A stretch of DNA of 64,000 nucleotides, taken from the NCBI GenBank assembly GCA_037385045.1, contig JARRNJ010000002.1, forward strand, positions 1 through 64,000, given 5' to 3'. The DNA is from JARRNJ01 sp037385045 (GTDB lineage Bacteria > Pseudomonadota > Gammaproteobacteria > JASBUN01). Positions 50,404 through 58,987 of the stretch are shown one piece after another. A program made the translations under genes and the position numbers. The notes below the pieces were generated by a model that was not told where the DNA came from, made no database searches, and worked only from the letters and a program-made list of their open reading frames with translations. The first letter of the stretch is position 1. The number at the start of each line of letters is the position of its first letter.

Positions 50404-51762
50404 ATGTCGAGAACGGCCGAGTCCGTGGTGGAAAGGGCGTTTCCCGAGCGCGCCAGGCTCGAAGAGCTGGCGGCTTTCGTGCTGAAGGAGGCTCGCGGCC
50501 GGGGCGCCAGCGCCGCGGAGACGGGCGTCAGTTTTGGCGCCGGACTTTCGGTGACGGTCCGCAAGGGCGAGGTGGATACGCTGGAATTCAACCGCGACCG
50601 CGGCCTTTCGGTCACGGTGTATTTCGGACACAGCAAGGGTTCGGCCAGCACTTCCGACTGGAGTGAGCCCGCGGTACGTGAAGCGGTGGCCGCGGCGTGC
50701 AGCATTGCCCGTCTTACCGCCGAAGATCCGTGCGCCGGGTTGGCCGATGCCGAGCGCATGGCGACGGAAGTTCCCGATCTGGATCTGTTTCACCCGTGGC
50801 CGCTGACTGCGGAGGATGCCATAGGGATTGCCCGCGCCTGTGAAGGCGCCGCCCTGGAAGCCGACCAGCGCATCACCAATTCCGAAGGCGGCAGCGTTTC
50901 CAGCCACCAGGGCGTTACGGTCTACGGCAACAGCCACGGGTTTGTCGGCGGCTATACCGGTACGCGGCACAGCGTCAGCTGCGCGGTCATCGGCGCCCAC
51001 GGCAACAGCATGCAACGTGACTATTGGTACACCATTGCCCGGGATGCCTCCGATATGGAAGCCGCCGAGGCCGTCGGCCGGCACGCGGCCCAGCGTACCG
51101 TGCGACGCCTGGACGGGCGCCGGCTGAAGACGCGCCAGGCTCCGGTGTTGTTTGCCGCGGAGATTGCCAGCGGCGTGTTGGGCCACCTGGTGGCGGCCGT
51201 GCGCGGCGGCAAGTTATACCGCAATGCCTCGTTTCTGGTGGACCACCTGGGGAAACGCATCTTCCCCGAATTCGTCACTATTCGCGAGCGGCCGCATCTG
51301 AAAAAAGCTCTGGGCAGTGCGGCCTTCGATGCCGAGGGCGTCGCCACCACCGACCGGGAACTGGTCGGCAACGGCGTGCTCAACGGTTACGTGTTGGACA
51401 GCTATTCGGCGCGGCGTCTGGGTATGGAGACGACCGGCAATGCCGGCGGCGTGCACAATTTGGTGATTGAGCCGGGGTCCTACGATGCAGTCGGACTGCT
51501 GCAGCAGATGGACACCGGGCTGCTGGTTACCGAAGTCATGGGGCAGGGCATCAACTACGTCACCGGCGACTACTCGCGCGGCGCGGCGGGATTTTGGGTG
51601 GAAAACGGTGAGATCCAATATCCGGTGGAGGAGATCACCATCGCCGGAAATCTTGCCGACATGTTCATGCAGCTGGCGGAAGTGGGTACCGACGTGGACA
51701 GCCGCGGTAACATCCATACCGGCTCACTGCTGATCGGGAACATGATGATCGCGGGAGAGTGA
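50404..51762 (+). CDS. pmbA: TldE/PmbA, non-catalytic partner of TldD
   Basis: PmbA pairs with TldD and lacks the HExxxH site, as expected. The 452-residue protein (ATG at 50404 after GGGAGATGGAG) has FGAGLSVTVRKGEVDTLEFN, the central SSHQGVTVYGNSHGFVGGYT, and the C-terminal TGLLVTEVMGQGINYVTGDY and RGAAGFWVENGEIQYPVEEI, all typical of the family (450 in E. coli). Confidence 0.95.
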   Translation: MSRTAESVVERAFPERARLEELAAFVLKEARGRGASAAETGVSFGAGLSVTVRKGEVDTLEFNRDRGLSVTVYFGHSKGSASTSDWSEPAVREAVAAACSIARLTAEDPCAGLADAERMATEVPDLDLFHPWPLTAEDAIGIARACEGAALEADQRITNSEGGSVSSHQGVTVYGNSHGFVGGYTGTRHSVSCAVIGAHGNSMQRDYWYTIARDASDMEAAEAVGRHAAQRTVRRLDGRRLKTRQAPVLFAAEIASGVLGHLVAAVRGGKLYRNASFLVDHLGKRIFPEFVTIRERPHLKKALGSAAFDAEGVATTDRELVGNGVLNGYVLDSYSARRLGMETTGNAGGVHNLVIEPGSYDAVGLLQQMDTGLLVTEVMGQGINYVTGDYSRGAAGFWVENGEIQYPVEEITIAGNLADMFMQLAEVGTDVDSRGNIHTGSLLIGNMMIAGE

Positions 51763-51790
51763 GCGGTCGGCCGCTGGTCAGCGGCAGAGG

Positions 51791-51877
51791 CGAGTTGCTG
51801 GTTGCGTGTAGCGAGGCCGAAATTGCCATCCTCGCCACTGGCCACTGGCCACTCGCTACTCGCTACTCGCTACTCGG
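51791..51877. repeat. Two inverted blocks of period-7 repeats
   Basis: Block one, 51791-51818, is degenerate: CGAGTTG, CTGGTTG, CGTGTAG, CGAGGCC. Block two, 51836-51877, has six units: CACTGGC twice, CACTCGC, TACTCGC twice, TACTCGG. Block two is close to the reverse complement of block one, so together they could fold as an imperfect hairpin between convergent pmbA and mgtE. Confidence 0.8.
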
Positions 51878-51886
51878 ATCGACGCG

Positions 51887-51916
51887 GTAGGGTGCGCCGG
51901 CGGCAGGCGGCGCACC
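51887..51916 (+). repeat. REP-like palindrome with GTAG head
   Basis: GTAG at 51887-51890 abuts a perfect 9-bp stem GGTGCGCCG / CGGCGCACC (51891-51899 and 51908-51916) with an 8-nt loop. A conserved GTAG or GGAG next to a GC-rich hairpin is the form of REP elements mobilised by RAYT transposases. No RAYT gene is present in the window. Confidence 0.55.
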
Positions 51917-51958
51917 GTATGCGGTCGGTTGACCCGCCGTACGCATGGCGCATGCCGG

Positions 51959-53317
51959 TTAGTGGAGAAACAGCGCGGCCAGCCCCAGGAACGCCAGATA
52001 GCCCACCACATCGGTAATGGTGGTGAGGATCACCGAGCCGGCCAATGCGGGGTCGATGCCGATCCGGCGCAGCAGCAGCGGGATGGTGAAGCCGGCCAAT
52101 GCCGCGCAGATCAGGTTGATCAGCATGGCGGCGGCGATGAAGGCGCCGATCATCAGGTTGTGAAACCAGGCAATGGCGATCACGGCCACCACCGCCGCCC
52201 AAACCAGGCCGTTCAAGGCGCCCACGGCCAGTTCCTTGATCATCAGCCAGCGGGCGTTGGCCTTGGCGACCTGGCCCAGCGCCAGACCGCGGATGACCAG
52301 GGTCAGCGTCTGGGTTCCGGCGATTCCGCCCATGCTGGCGGTAATCGGCATCAATACGGCCAGCGCCACCACTTTCTGCAACGTGCCTTCGAACAGGCCG
52401 ATCACCCAGGCGGCGAGGAACGCCGTGAGCAGATTGGTGCCCAGCCATACGGCGCGCCGCCGGCTGCTGGTGACCACCGGGGCGAACATATCTTCCTCTT
52501 CGTCGAGGCCCGCCATGCTCATGAGTGAGTGGTCGGCCTCGTCGCGGATCACGTCCACCACGTCGTCAATAGTGATACGGCCGAGCAATTTGCCGTTCTC
52601 GTCGACCACTGGCGCCGAGATCAGGTCCCGCTGCTCGAACATGCGGGCCACTTCGACCGCCGACATGGTGGCTGAAATCCCTTCCAACTCGCGGTCCGTG
52701 ACTTCGGCCACGGTCAGGCTAGGATCGCTGGTCAGCAGTTTCGACAGCGACAGCGTGCCCAGAAATTTGTCGAAACGGTTGACGACGATGAGGCTGTCGG
52801 TCAGATCGGGGATTTCACCGCGGAGACGGAGGTAACGCAGCACGACATCCAGCGTGACGTCGGCCCGCACCGTGATGGTGTCGGTGTTCATCAGGCCGCC
52901 GGCACTGTCCTCGGTGTAGGACAGTACCGACTCCAGCCGCCGGCGGTTCTGCTTGTCCATGGACAACAGGACCTCGCGGATTACCGCATCGGGCAGATCC
53001 TCGATGAGGTCCGCCAAGTCGTCCATGTCCATGCCTTCCGTGGCGGCGACCAGCTCATGGGGCTCCATGTCCTGGATCAGCGCCGCACGCACCTCGTCGT
53101 TGACGTGCAGCAGCACTTCGCCGTCGTTCTCGGGATCGACCAGATTCCAGACCAGCTCGCGTTCAGCCGGGCGAAGTGACTCCAGTAGCTGGGCGATCTC
53201 GGCGGGATGCAAGCCGTTGAGCATCTTCCAGACATGCTGCAGCTTGCCCGTCTCCAGCGCTTTGGCGAGAGCGTGCAGCGTGTTCTCGGGTTGCTGTTGC
53301 GGCGCGGCTTCGGGCAT
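51959..53317 (-). CDS. mgtE: Magnesium transporter MgtE
   Basis: MgtE is a Mg2+-gated channel in the inner membrane. The 452-residue protein has the cytosolic N domain (about 1-130, HPAEIAQLLESLRPAERELV), two CBS domains (about 135-255), a connecting helix and five membrane segments (about 285-450) with the pore-type PITASMGGIAGTQTLT. ATG at 53317 fits the family length; the open frame continues upstream without similarity. It lies 390 nt downstream of ptsI. Confidence 0.93.
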   Translation of the reverse strand: MPEAAPQQQPENTLHALAKALETGKLQHVWKMLNGLHPAEIAQLLESLRPAERELVWNLVDPENDGEVLLHVNDEVRAALIQDMEPHELVAATEGMDMDDLADLIEDLPDAVIREVLLSMDKQNRRRLESVLSYTEDSAGGLMNTDTITVRADVTLDVVLRYLRLRGEIPDLTDSLIVVNRFDKFLGTLSLSKLLTSDPSLTVAEVTDRELEGISATMSAVEVARMFEQRDLISAPVVDENGKLLGRITIDDVVDVIRDEADHSLMSMAGLDEEEDMFAPVVTSSRRRAVWLGTNLLTAFLAAWVIGLFEGTLQKVVALAVLMPITASMGGIAGTQTLTLVIRGLALGQVAKANARWLMIKELAVGALNGLVWAAVVAVIAIAWFHNLMIGAFIAAAMLINLICAALAGFTIPLLLRRIGIDPALAGSVILTTITDVVGYLAFLGLAALFLH

Positions 53318-53707
53318 GAACGAGGCTTCCCAAGGAGTTGTCCAAAACGCTGTGCCGGAGGGGTTCCGGATTGATGAGACGCCGTGGAGCCGCCGTGCGG
53401 AGATTCCCTGGTCTCGACGGTGCTTCAGTTTAGCGATTATCGGGGGTGCGGTCCATGACATTTCGGTAGCCTGCCGTGGGCGTTTGTCCCGGGCGCGTGC
53501 ACAGCACATGGAAACGGGACCGGCAGGAAATGGACGTAGCCCGCGACGATGGCGCGGGAACTCGGCTTGCGGGCGCGCCCGTCGGGGCGGCGTACGGTTT
53601 CGGTGAGGTGGTTTCGGGCGAAGTCCGTGTCGGGAGCCTGAAGCGACGTGCCGCCGCTCGGGCAGCTCAGCGGGTGCGCCAGCGTCCGCCGAAACCGACC
53701 GCTCGCG
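53318..53707. other. Gene-free interval between ptsI and mgtE
   Basis: No convincing gene is seen in these 390 nt. A 6-bp stem CCCGCG / CGCGGG lies at 53540-53558. I find neither a clear intrinsic terminator for ptsI nor a recognisable Mg2+ riboswitch. The length is enough for a separate mgtE promoter and leader. Confidence 0.5.
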
Positions 53708-55441
53708 TCACAGCTCGTTGATCTGCTGCAGCAACGCCAGCGTCTCGTCGGTATGGGTGCTTTGCAGGATGCGGCGCGCAGGCCGGATGAGATCGCTGAC
53801 TCGCGCGTGGTTGATCGCGTCTTTCACTTCCAGCAGTCCGGATGGCTGCATACTGAACTCCCGCAGCCCCAGTCCCAGCAGCATTCGGGTGTAGCGGCTG
53901 TCGCCAGCCATCTCCCCGCACATGGCTACCGGAATACGGGCGCGCCGTCCGGCGCTGATGGTCAAATGGATCAGCCGCAGCACCGCGGGGTGAAGCGGAT
54001 CATAGAGATAGTTGACCTCGTCGTCGATGCGGTCAATGGCAAGAGTGTATTGGATCAGGTCATTGGTGCCAATGGAAAAGAAGTCCAGGTGACGGGCGAA
54101 CAGGTGAGCGGAGATGGCGGCGGCCGGAACCTCGATCATTCCTCCAACCGGCATGGTTTCATCGAATTCCACACCTTCCCTCCTCAGTTCCTGCTTGACC
54201 GTGCCGATCAAGTGCAGGACCTGGAATAACTCCTGGGTGTTGGACAACATCGGGATCATGAGGCGCGTGGGTCCCTGCGCCGAAGCGCGCAGGATCGCCC
54301 GCAGTTGCGGCCGGAACAGTGCGGTGTCCTTCAGGCAGAGGCGCACGGCCCGCAGCCCCAGCGCGGGGTTGGTCGGCATCGGGCCGGCGCGGGAGCCGTT
54401 GTCCGGTTTGTCCGCGCCGAGATCCAGGGTGCGAATGGTGACGGGACGTCCCTTCAGCGCCTTGATCACGCGGACGTAATTGTCCAGCTGTTCTTCCTCG
54501 TCCGGGACCGAAGTCCGGTTCATGAACAGAAACTCCGTGCGGAACAGGCCGATACCCGCGGCACCCGCGTCATTCACCGGCTTCACATCCTCGGGCAGCT
54601 CGATGTTGGCCTGCAACGTGATGGGGTGGCCGTCGAGGGTGATGGCCGGAGCACGCTTCAGCCGGCGAAGTCCGGCGGAATATTGTTTCTCCGCGCGCTG
54701 TTGCCTGCGGTAGTGCTTCAGGCTGCGCTCATCGGGGTCGGCCAGCACAATACCCTGGCGTCCGTCGACGATCACCTGTTCGTCGTTGCGCAGGTAGGTG
54801 CGGGCCCGGTGTACGCCGACCACGGCGGGTATGCGCAGACTGCGCGCCATGATTGCAGTATGGGACAGCGGGCCGCCGTACTCCGTGACGAACGCGGCAA
54901 TGCCCTGGTGCTGCAGCAGCACCGTGTCGGCCGGCGTCAGGTCGTCAGCGACGACAATGCTGCCCTTCAGCGACGTCGCCCCGTCGTGCGGGTGGTTGTC
55001 CTGGTTGAGAAGGATACGCAAGACCCGGTTGACGACGTGAATAACATCGTCCTTGCGCGTACGCAGGTACGCGTCGTCCATCTCCTCGAACACCTCGACC
55101 ATGGCATCGCGCTGCAGTTTCAAGGCCCATTCAGCGTTGCAATGGCGCTTGCGTATCAGCTCCGCTGGAGCGGTGATCAACGCGGAGTCTTCCAGCATCA
55201 GCAGATGCGTATCTATGAATGCGGTGATGTCCGTTGGTGTGGAAGCGGGAATGCGGTTGCGGATGTCTTTCAGCTGTTCGCGCGCGGTTTCCAGCGCCGT
55301 ATGCAGGCGGTGAATCTCGGCATCCAAGCGGCGTCTCGGAATGGTGTGCTCGTTGACCTCGGGTTGGCCACGTTCGATCACGTGGACCCGGCCGATGGCA
55401 ACGTCGCGGGATACGCCGATTCCGGAAAGTGCCAGGCTCAT
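53708..55441 (-). CDS. ptsI: PTS enzyme I (phosphoenolpyruvate-protein phosphotransferase)
   Basis: Enzyme I takes phosphate from PEP and passes it to HPr. The 577-residue cytoplasmic protein has the HPr-binding N-domain, the active histidine His194 in GGPLSHTAIMARS, and the PEP-binding barrel with GLFRTEFLFMNR and the conserved PVAMCGEMAGD cysteine. It lacks the N-terminal GAF domain of EI-Ntr and is the size of a sugar EI, yet no sugar permease is nearby. It is 36 nt downstream of ptsH. Confidence 0.96.
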   Translation of the reverse strand: MSLALSGIGVSRDVAIGRVHVIERGQPEVNEHTIPRRRLDAEIHRLHTALETAREQLKDIRNRIPASTPTDITAFIDTHLLMLEDSALITAPAELIRKRHCNAEWALKLQRDAMVEVFEEMDDAYLRTRKDDVIHVVNRVLRILLNQDNHPHDGATSLKGSIVVADDLTPADTVLLQHQGIAAFVTEYGGPLSHTAIMARSLRIPAVVGVHRARTYLRNDEQVIVDGRQGIVLADPDERSLKHYRRQQRAEKQYSAGLRRLKRAPAITLDGHPITLQANIELPEDVKPVNDAGAAGIGLFRTEFLFMNRTSVPDEEEQLDNYVRVIKALKGRPVTIRTLDLGADKPDNGSRAGPMPTNPALGLRAVRLCLKDTALFRPQLRAILRASAQGPTRLMIPMLSNTQELFQVLHLIGTVKQELRREGVEFDETMPVGGMIEVPAAAISAHLFARHLDFFSIGTNDLIQYTLAIDRIDDEVNYLYDPLHPAVLRLIHLTISAGRRARIPVAMCGEMAGDSRYTRMLLGLGLREFSMQPSGLLEVKDAINHARVSDLIRPARRILQSTHTDETLALLQQINEL

Positions 55442-55477
55442 GTCGCTCGGTGGTTCCTGTGTGACCGGTATCCGATG

Positions 55478-55747
55478 TTATTCGTCTTCACCGAAACGTT
55501 CCGCGATGAGTTGTTCAAGTTGGCGAACCGCTTCATGTTCGTCCTCGCCTGTGGCTCCTAGCGTCAGATTCGTTCCCTTGCCCGCGGCCAGCATCATGAT
55601 GCCCATAATGCTCTTGCCGTTGACTTCCCGGCCGTTGCGCGCGAGGGATATCTCGCTTGAGAACGCCGAGGCAAGGGTAACGAACTTGGCCGCCGCGCGG
55701 GCATGCAGGCCCAGCTTATTGACGATCGTCACTTCTTTTCTGATCAC
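55478..55747 (-). CDS. ptsH: Phosphocarrier protein HPr
   Basis: HPr relays phosphate from enzyme I to EIIA proteins. I place the start at GTG 55747: GGAAG lies 5 nt upstream, and the 89-residue product then has the active histidine at position 15 (KLGLHARAA) and the kinase target at Ser46 (NGKSIMGIMML), the canonical HPr numbering. An in-frame GTG four codons earlier (MEANVIRKEV) is the alternative. Ser46 together with hprK in the same cluster suggests regulation by HPr serine phosphorylation. Confidence 0.93.
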   Translation of the reverse strand: MIRKEVTIVNKLGLHARAAAKFVTLASAFSSEISLARNGREVNGKSIMGIMMLAAGKGTNLTLGATGEDEHEAVRQLEQLIAERFGEDE

Positions 55748-55826
55748 GTTTGCTTCCACGAGGTCGAATAACCCGGATCGTTGGCCGCCGTAATGTCCGA
55801 GGACGCTCTGACGCCGAGTGCAATAC

Positions 55827-56228
55827 TCAGCTCCACGGATCGTTCTTGCATAAGAGGATGCCGTCGCGGCCGCCGCTGAGCGCCTTTTCCGCCAGCTCCT
55901 CGAGATTGAGGCGGGGATAATTCAGGATGCGGATCAACATCGGCAGGTTGACGCCGGCCACCACCATGGTGTGGCCGTTTTTCAGCATCCGTACGGCGAT
56001 GTTGCTGGGCGTCGAACCGTAGATGTCGGTCAGCACCAGAACGCCGTCGCTGTCGTCTATTTCGCCCGCCAGTTCGTTGGCTTGCTCCAACAGCTTGTCG
56101 GGGTCGTCTTTGTTGTGCACGGCAAGCGCCTTGGCATCGAGCGGACAGACATCGAGCATCGCGGTCGCGGTCTGCAGCAGGTTTGCGCCCAACTGGTCGT
56201 GAGTGATGATTAACAGCCCGACGCTCAT
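55827..56228 (-). CDS. PTS mannose-type EIIA component
   Basis: The 133-residue protein is a ManX-type EIIA domain on its own. His10 in MSVGLLIITHDQLG is the phosphorylation site, and LTDIYGSTPSNIA matches the family. No EIIB, EIIC or EIID genes are in the window, so it is likely an output of a regulatory PTS rather than part of a transporter. The ATG at 56228 overlaps the rapZ stop (ATGA). Confidence 0.92.
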   Translation of the reverse strand: MSVGLLIITHDQLGANLLQTATAMLDVCPLDAKALAVHNKDDPDKLLEQANELAGEIDDSDGVLVLTDIYGSTPSNIAVRMLKNGHTMVVAGVNLPMLIRILNYPRLNLEELAEKALSGGRDGILLCKNDPWS

Positions 56229-57082
56229 GGCAGTTCCCGATGGCGGACCAGAACGTTGCTGCGGCGTCCGCGGAAATAATTGGTCAATGCTTCGGCGAGG
56301 TAAACGGAGCGGTGTTGGCCGCCGGTGCAGCCTAGAGCCACCGTCATGTAACTGCGGTTTTCCTCTTCGAAACAAGGTATCCAGAAATCCAGGAATTGTT
56401 CCAACTGCTCCAACATCTGCCGTACCTGTGGCATGTTTTCGAGATAGTCGGCTACATCGCGGTCCTTGCCAGTCAGCGGCCGCAGCGCGGGCTCCCAATG
56501 GGGATTGGGAAGGCAGCGCACATCGAATACGAAATCGGCATCGCTGGGAATGCCGTGTTTGTAGCCGAATGACTGGAACAACAGCGACATGGCCCCCGGC
56601 GCGCGGTCGAGTACCCGCTCGCGTATCAGGTCGCGTAGCTCGTGCACGGTTGTGTGAGTAGTGTCGATGAACATGTCGGCGCTGGCGGCGATGGGCTCGA
56701 GCAGTTCGCGTTCCAGCCGGATCGCGTCGGCCAGCGACATTTTCCCGTGGGTCAGGGGGTGTTTGCGCCGCGTTTCGCTGAAGCGCTTGAACAGCGTGTC
56801 ATCTTCGGCTTGGAGAAAGATGACCGTGCAGTCGATGCCCTGTTCGGTCAGCCCATCGAGCAGGTCTGGAATATGCTGCAGGTCAGACGAGCTGTTGCGA
56901 GCGTCAATGCCGACGGCAAACTGGGACCGGTGGGCGCCCCATTCGCCGGCCATTTGCTCGGTGAACGCCCGCAACATGCCGACCGGCAGATTGTCGATGC
57001 AGTAGTAGTCCAGGTCCTCCAGCGTATTGAGGGCGATACTCTTGCCCGAGCCGGACAGGCCTGTGACGATAAACAGCTTCAC
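56225..57082 (-). CDS. rapZ: RapZ, RNase adapter / nucleotide-binding protein
   Basis: RapZ binds small RNAs and in enterics steers RNase E to GlmZ to control glucosamine-6-phosphate synthesis. The 285-residue protein has the Walker [18 protein letters not shown] near the N-terminus and the C-terminal domain with VALGCTGGQHRSVYLAEAL. Stop and start overlap the neighbouring genes by 4 nt on both sides, so rapZ is translationally linked to hprK and the EIIA gene. Confidence 0.95.
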   Translation of the reverse strand: MKLFIVTGLSGSGKSIALNTLEDLDYYCIDNLPVGMLRAFTEQMAGEWGAHRSQFAVGIDARNSSSDLQHIPDLLDGLTEQGIDCTVIFLQAEDDTLFKRFSETRRKHPLTHGKMSLADAIRLERELLEPIAASADMFIDTTHTTVHELRDLIRERVLDRAPGAMSLLFQSFGYKHGIPSDADFVFDVRCLPNPHWEPALRPLTGKDRDVADYLENMPQVRQMLEQLEQFLDFWIPCFEEENRSYMTVALGCTGGQHRSVYLAEALTNYFRGRRSNVLVRHRELP

Positions 57083-58026
57083 TGGGCACCCCGGTTGAGC
57101 ATTTTGCTCTGCCGCTTCATGAAGTCGCGGTATGCTTCGTAGCCCTTCAGGCTCAGGACGTGATTGCGCACCGCAGTTTCCACCAGAACCGCGAGATTAC
57201 GCCCGGGAGCTACCGGCAGCGTCAGTTCCGGAATCTCGACGCCGAGCACGCGGCGCGTCCGCCGGTTGCCCTGCAAGCGGTCGATGTCGCGAAGCTGTTC
57301 GTCGGACATATTCTCGAGCCGGATGACCAGGCGCAGGTATTTGCTCGATTTGATCGCGCTGTCGCCGAACATGGCGCGGACGTTGATGATGCCCAGCCCG
57401 CGGACCTCGAGGAATTCGCGCAGTACGTCCGGGCAGGTGCCGCTGACCAGGTCCGGCGCCGCACGGGAGAACTCGGGGGCATCGTCCGCGATCAGGCGGT
57501 GCCCGCGGGTGATCAGCTCCAGTGCCAGCTCGCTTTTGCCGATGCTGGCCTCGCCGGAGAGCAGCACGCCGAGTCCCATGACTTCCATGAACACGCCGTG
57601 CAGTGTGATCTTCTCCGCCAGCAGATGGCTGAGAAAATACTGCAGGTTGGTGATGAGCAGATTGCTGTCCAGCTGGGAGGCGAAGAGCGGGATGTTGTTT
57701 TCGTCGGCAGTGGCGAAAAATTCCTCCGGAACCGGTCTTGCGTCGGCGATGAGCACAACGGCCGTCGTGCTGGAGAACAGGCGCCGGATGGCGTCGTTGT
57801 AGGAGTTGGGGTCGAGGCTGTGCAGGTATTCGATTTCCGATTCGCCGAGTACCTGCACGCGGCTGGGGTGAATGAAATTCAGATGGCCGACCAGCGTGGT
57901 GCCGGTCTCATCCACGCCCAGCGGGTTAACGGTGCGTTCGCCGCCCGATTTGCCCCCGGCCCAGGTCAGCCCCAGCCTGAGTTGGAGGCTGTCGAACATG
58001 CGCCGCGCGGTGATCGGTTCGGTCAT
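57079..58026 (-). CDS. hprK: HPr kinase/phosphorylase
   Basis: HprK phosphorylates HPr on serine and removes that phosphate. The 315-residue protein (ATG 58026) has the P-loop GEASIGKSELALELI, the acidic LIADDAPEFSR, and the signature LEVRGLGIINVRAMFG. This enzyme is rare in gammaproteobacteria outside lineages with a regulatory PTS. The ATG overlaps the ptsN stop; the end overlaps rapZ. Confidence 0.95.
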   Translation of the reverse strand: MTEPITARRMFDSLQLRLGLTWAGGKSGGERTVNPLGVDETGTTLVGHLNFIHPSRVQVLGESEIEYLHSLDPNSYNDAIRRLFSSTTAVVLIADARPVPEEFFATADENNIPLFASQLDSNLLITNLQYFLSHLLAEKITLHGVFMEVMGLGVLLSGEASIGKSELALELITRGHRLIADDAPEFSRAAPDLVSGTCPDVLREFLEVRGLGIINVRAMFGDSAIKSSKYLRLVIRLENMSDEQLRDIDRLQGNRRTRRVLGVEIPELTLPVAPGRNLAVLVETAVRNHVLSLKGYEAYRDFMKRQSKMLNRGAQ

Positions 58027-58499
58027 GCCGACTGCGTCTGCTGTCCAGACTGCCAATGGGTGATGGTGTCGAATACCTGCTCGCGACTGCCGCTTTTGCG
58101 AAGTCGCTCGCACAATTGCTCATTGGCAAACATTTCCGCCAGTTGTGACAACACCTCGAGATGTTCGTCGGTGAAGTGGTCGGGTACCAGCAACGCAAAC
58201 AGCAGATCGACGGGTTTGCCGTCCACGGCGTCGAAATCGATCGCCTCGGCGAGTTGAAGGAAGGCGCCGACGGCTTGATCTCGGCCCTTGACCCGGCCAT
58301 GGGGAATTGCGACCCCGTGGCCGAGCCCGGTACTGCCGAGTCGTTCGCGCCCGATCAGGCTTTCGAAGATTTCTTCCTTGGTCAGATCGGGTGTGTTTTC
58401 CGCCATCAGCGTGCTGAGCTCTTCCAAAGCCCGCTTCTTGCTGGCTGCGTGCGAGCCGGATGTGATCCGCTCGGGGGAGATGAGTTGCTCTACCTTCAT
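58023..58499 (-). CDS. ptsN: Nitrogen regulatory EIIA (PtsN)
   Basis: PtsN is the EIIA-Ntr regulator that controls potassium uptake, envelope stress and nitrogen genes depending on phosphorylation. The 158-residue protein has the active histidine His67 in GLGHGVAIPHGRV and the fructose-EIIA fold (DLLFALLVPDHFTDEHLEVL). It overlaps hprK by 4 nt. A 167-nt gap separates it from hpf. Confidence 0.95.
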   Translation of the reverse strand: MKVEQLISPERITSGSHAASKKRALEELSTLMAENTPDLTKEEIFESLIGRERLGSTGLGHGVAIPHGRVKGRDQAVGAFLQLAEAIDFDAVDGKPVDLLFALLVPDHFTDEHLEVLSQLAEMFANEQLCERLRKSGSREQVFDTITHWQSGQQTQSA

Positions 58500-58666
58500 G
58501 GTATGTGCAAACCGTTTTGCTGTGGTGTGGCCAGAGCTGCAGACCCTATTGGCTCTGCGCCTAATTCTAGCAACGAATCATGCCGACTTCCGCACCGGGG
58601 TGGCACGGTTGCCGAGGCTCGCCGGGCATGAATTGGAATCATGCGGTTGCCGACCCAGTGTCCAGT

Positions 58667-58963
58667 TCAGCGCCGATGGTGGTCGGTAAGCTTCTCCTTA
58701 TGCCTCTTCACTTGACGGTCCAGCTTGTCCGCGAGTGCATCGATTGCGGCGTACATGTCATCCTCGGTTGCGTCGGCGTAGACGCTGTTGCCGCTCAAGT
58801 GCATGGTCGCTTCGGCCTTGTGGCGCAATTTCTCCACGCTAAGGATGACATGAACGTCGGTAACGTGGTCGAAATGGCGCTCCAGGCGGTCCATTTTTCC
58901 GGTTACATAGTCGCGCAGGGCTGCCGTGATTTCGACGTGGTGGCCGGTGATGTTGATCTGCAT
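58667..58963 (-). CDS. hpf: Ribosome hibernation promoting factor
   Basis: HPF binds the 30S decoding region and promotes 100S ribosome dimers in stationary phase. This is the short form, 98 residues, MQINITGHHVEITAALRDYV with DMYAAIDALADKLDRQVKRH. The ATG at 58963 is chosen over GTG at 58969 because GAGGA lies 7 nt upstream of the ATG and too near the GTG. It follows rpoN by 24 nt. Confidence 0.95.
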   Translation of the reverse strand: MQINITGHHVEITAALRDYVTGKMDRLERHFDHVTDVHVILSVEKLRHKAEATMHLSGNSVYADATEDDMYAAIDALADKLDRQVKRHKEKLTDHHRR

Positions 58964-58987
58964 GAACACTTCCTCTTGTAACGGTGC

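Noticed and set aside
53318..53707. Mg2+ riboswitch (M-box type) in the mgtE leader
   Set aside because: I could not find the conserved M-box core segments in this leader, and the one stem seen is too simple.
58601..58613. TGGCAC followed by TTGC, resembling a sigma-54 promoter near ptsN
   Set aside because: The two boxes are separated by only 2 nt; the required spacing is 5 nt between the boxes, so RNA polymerase could not use it.
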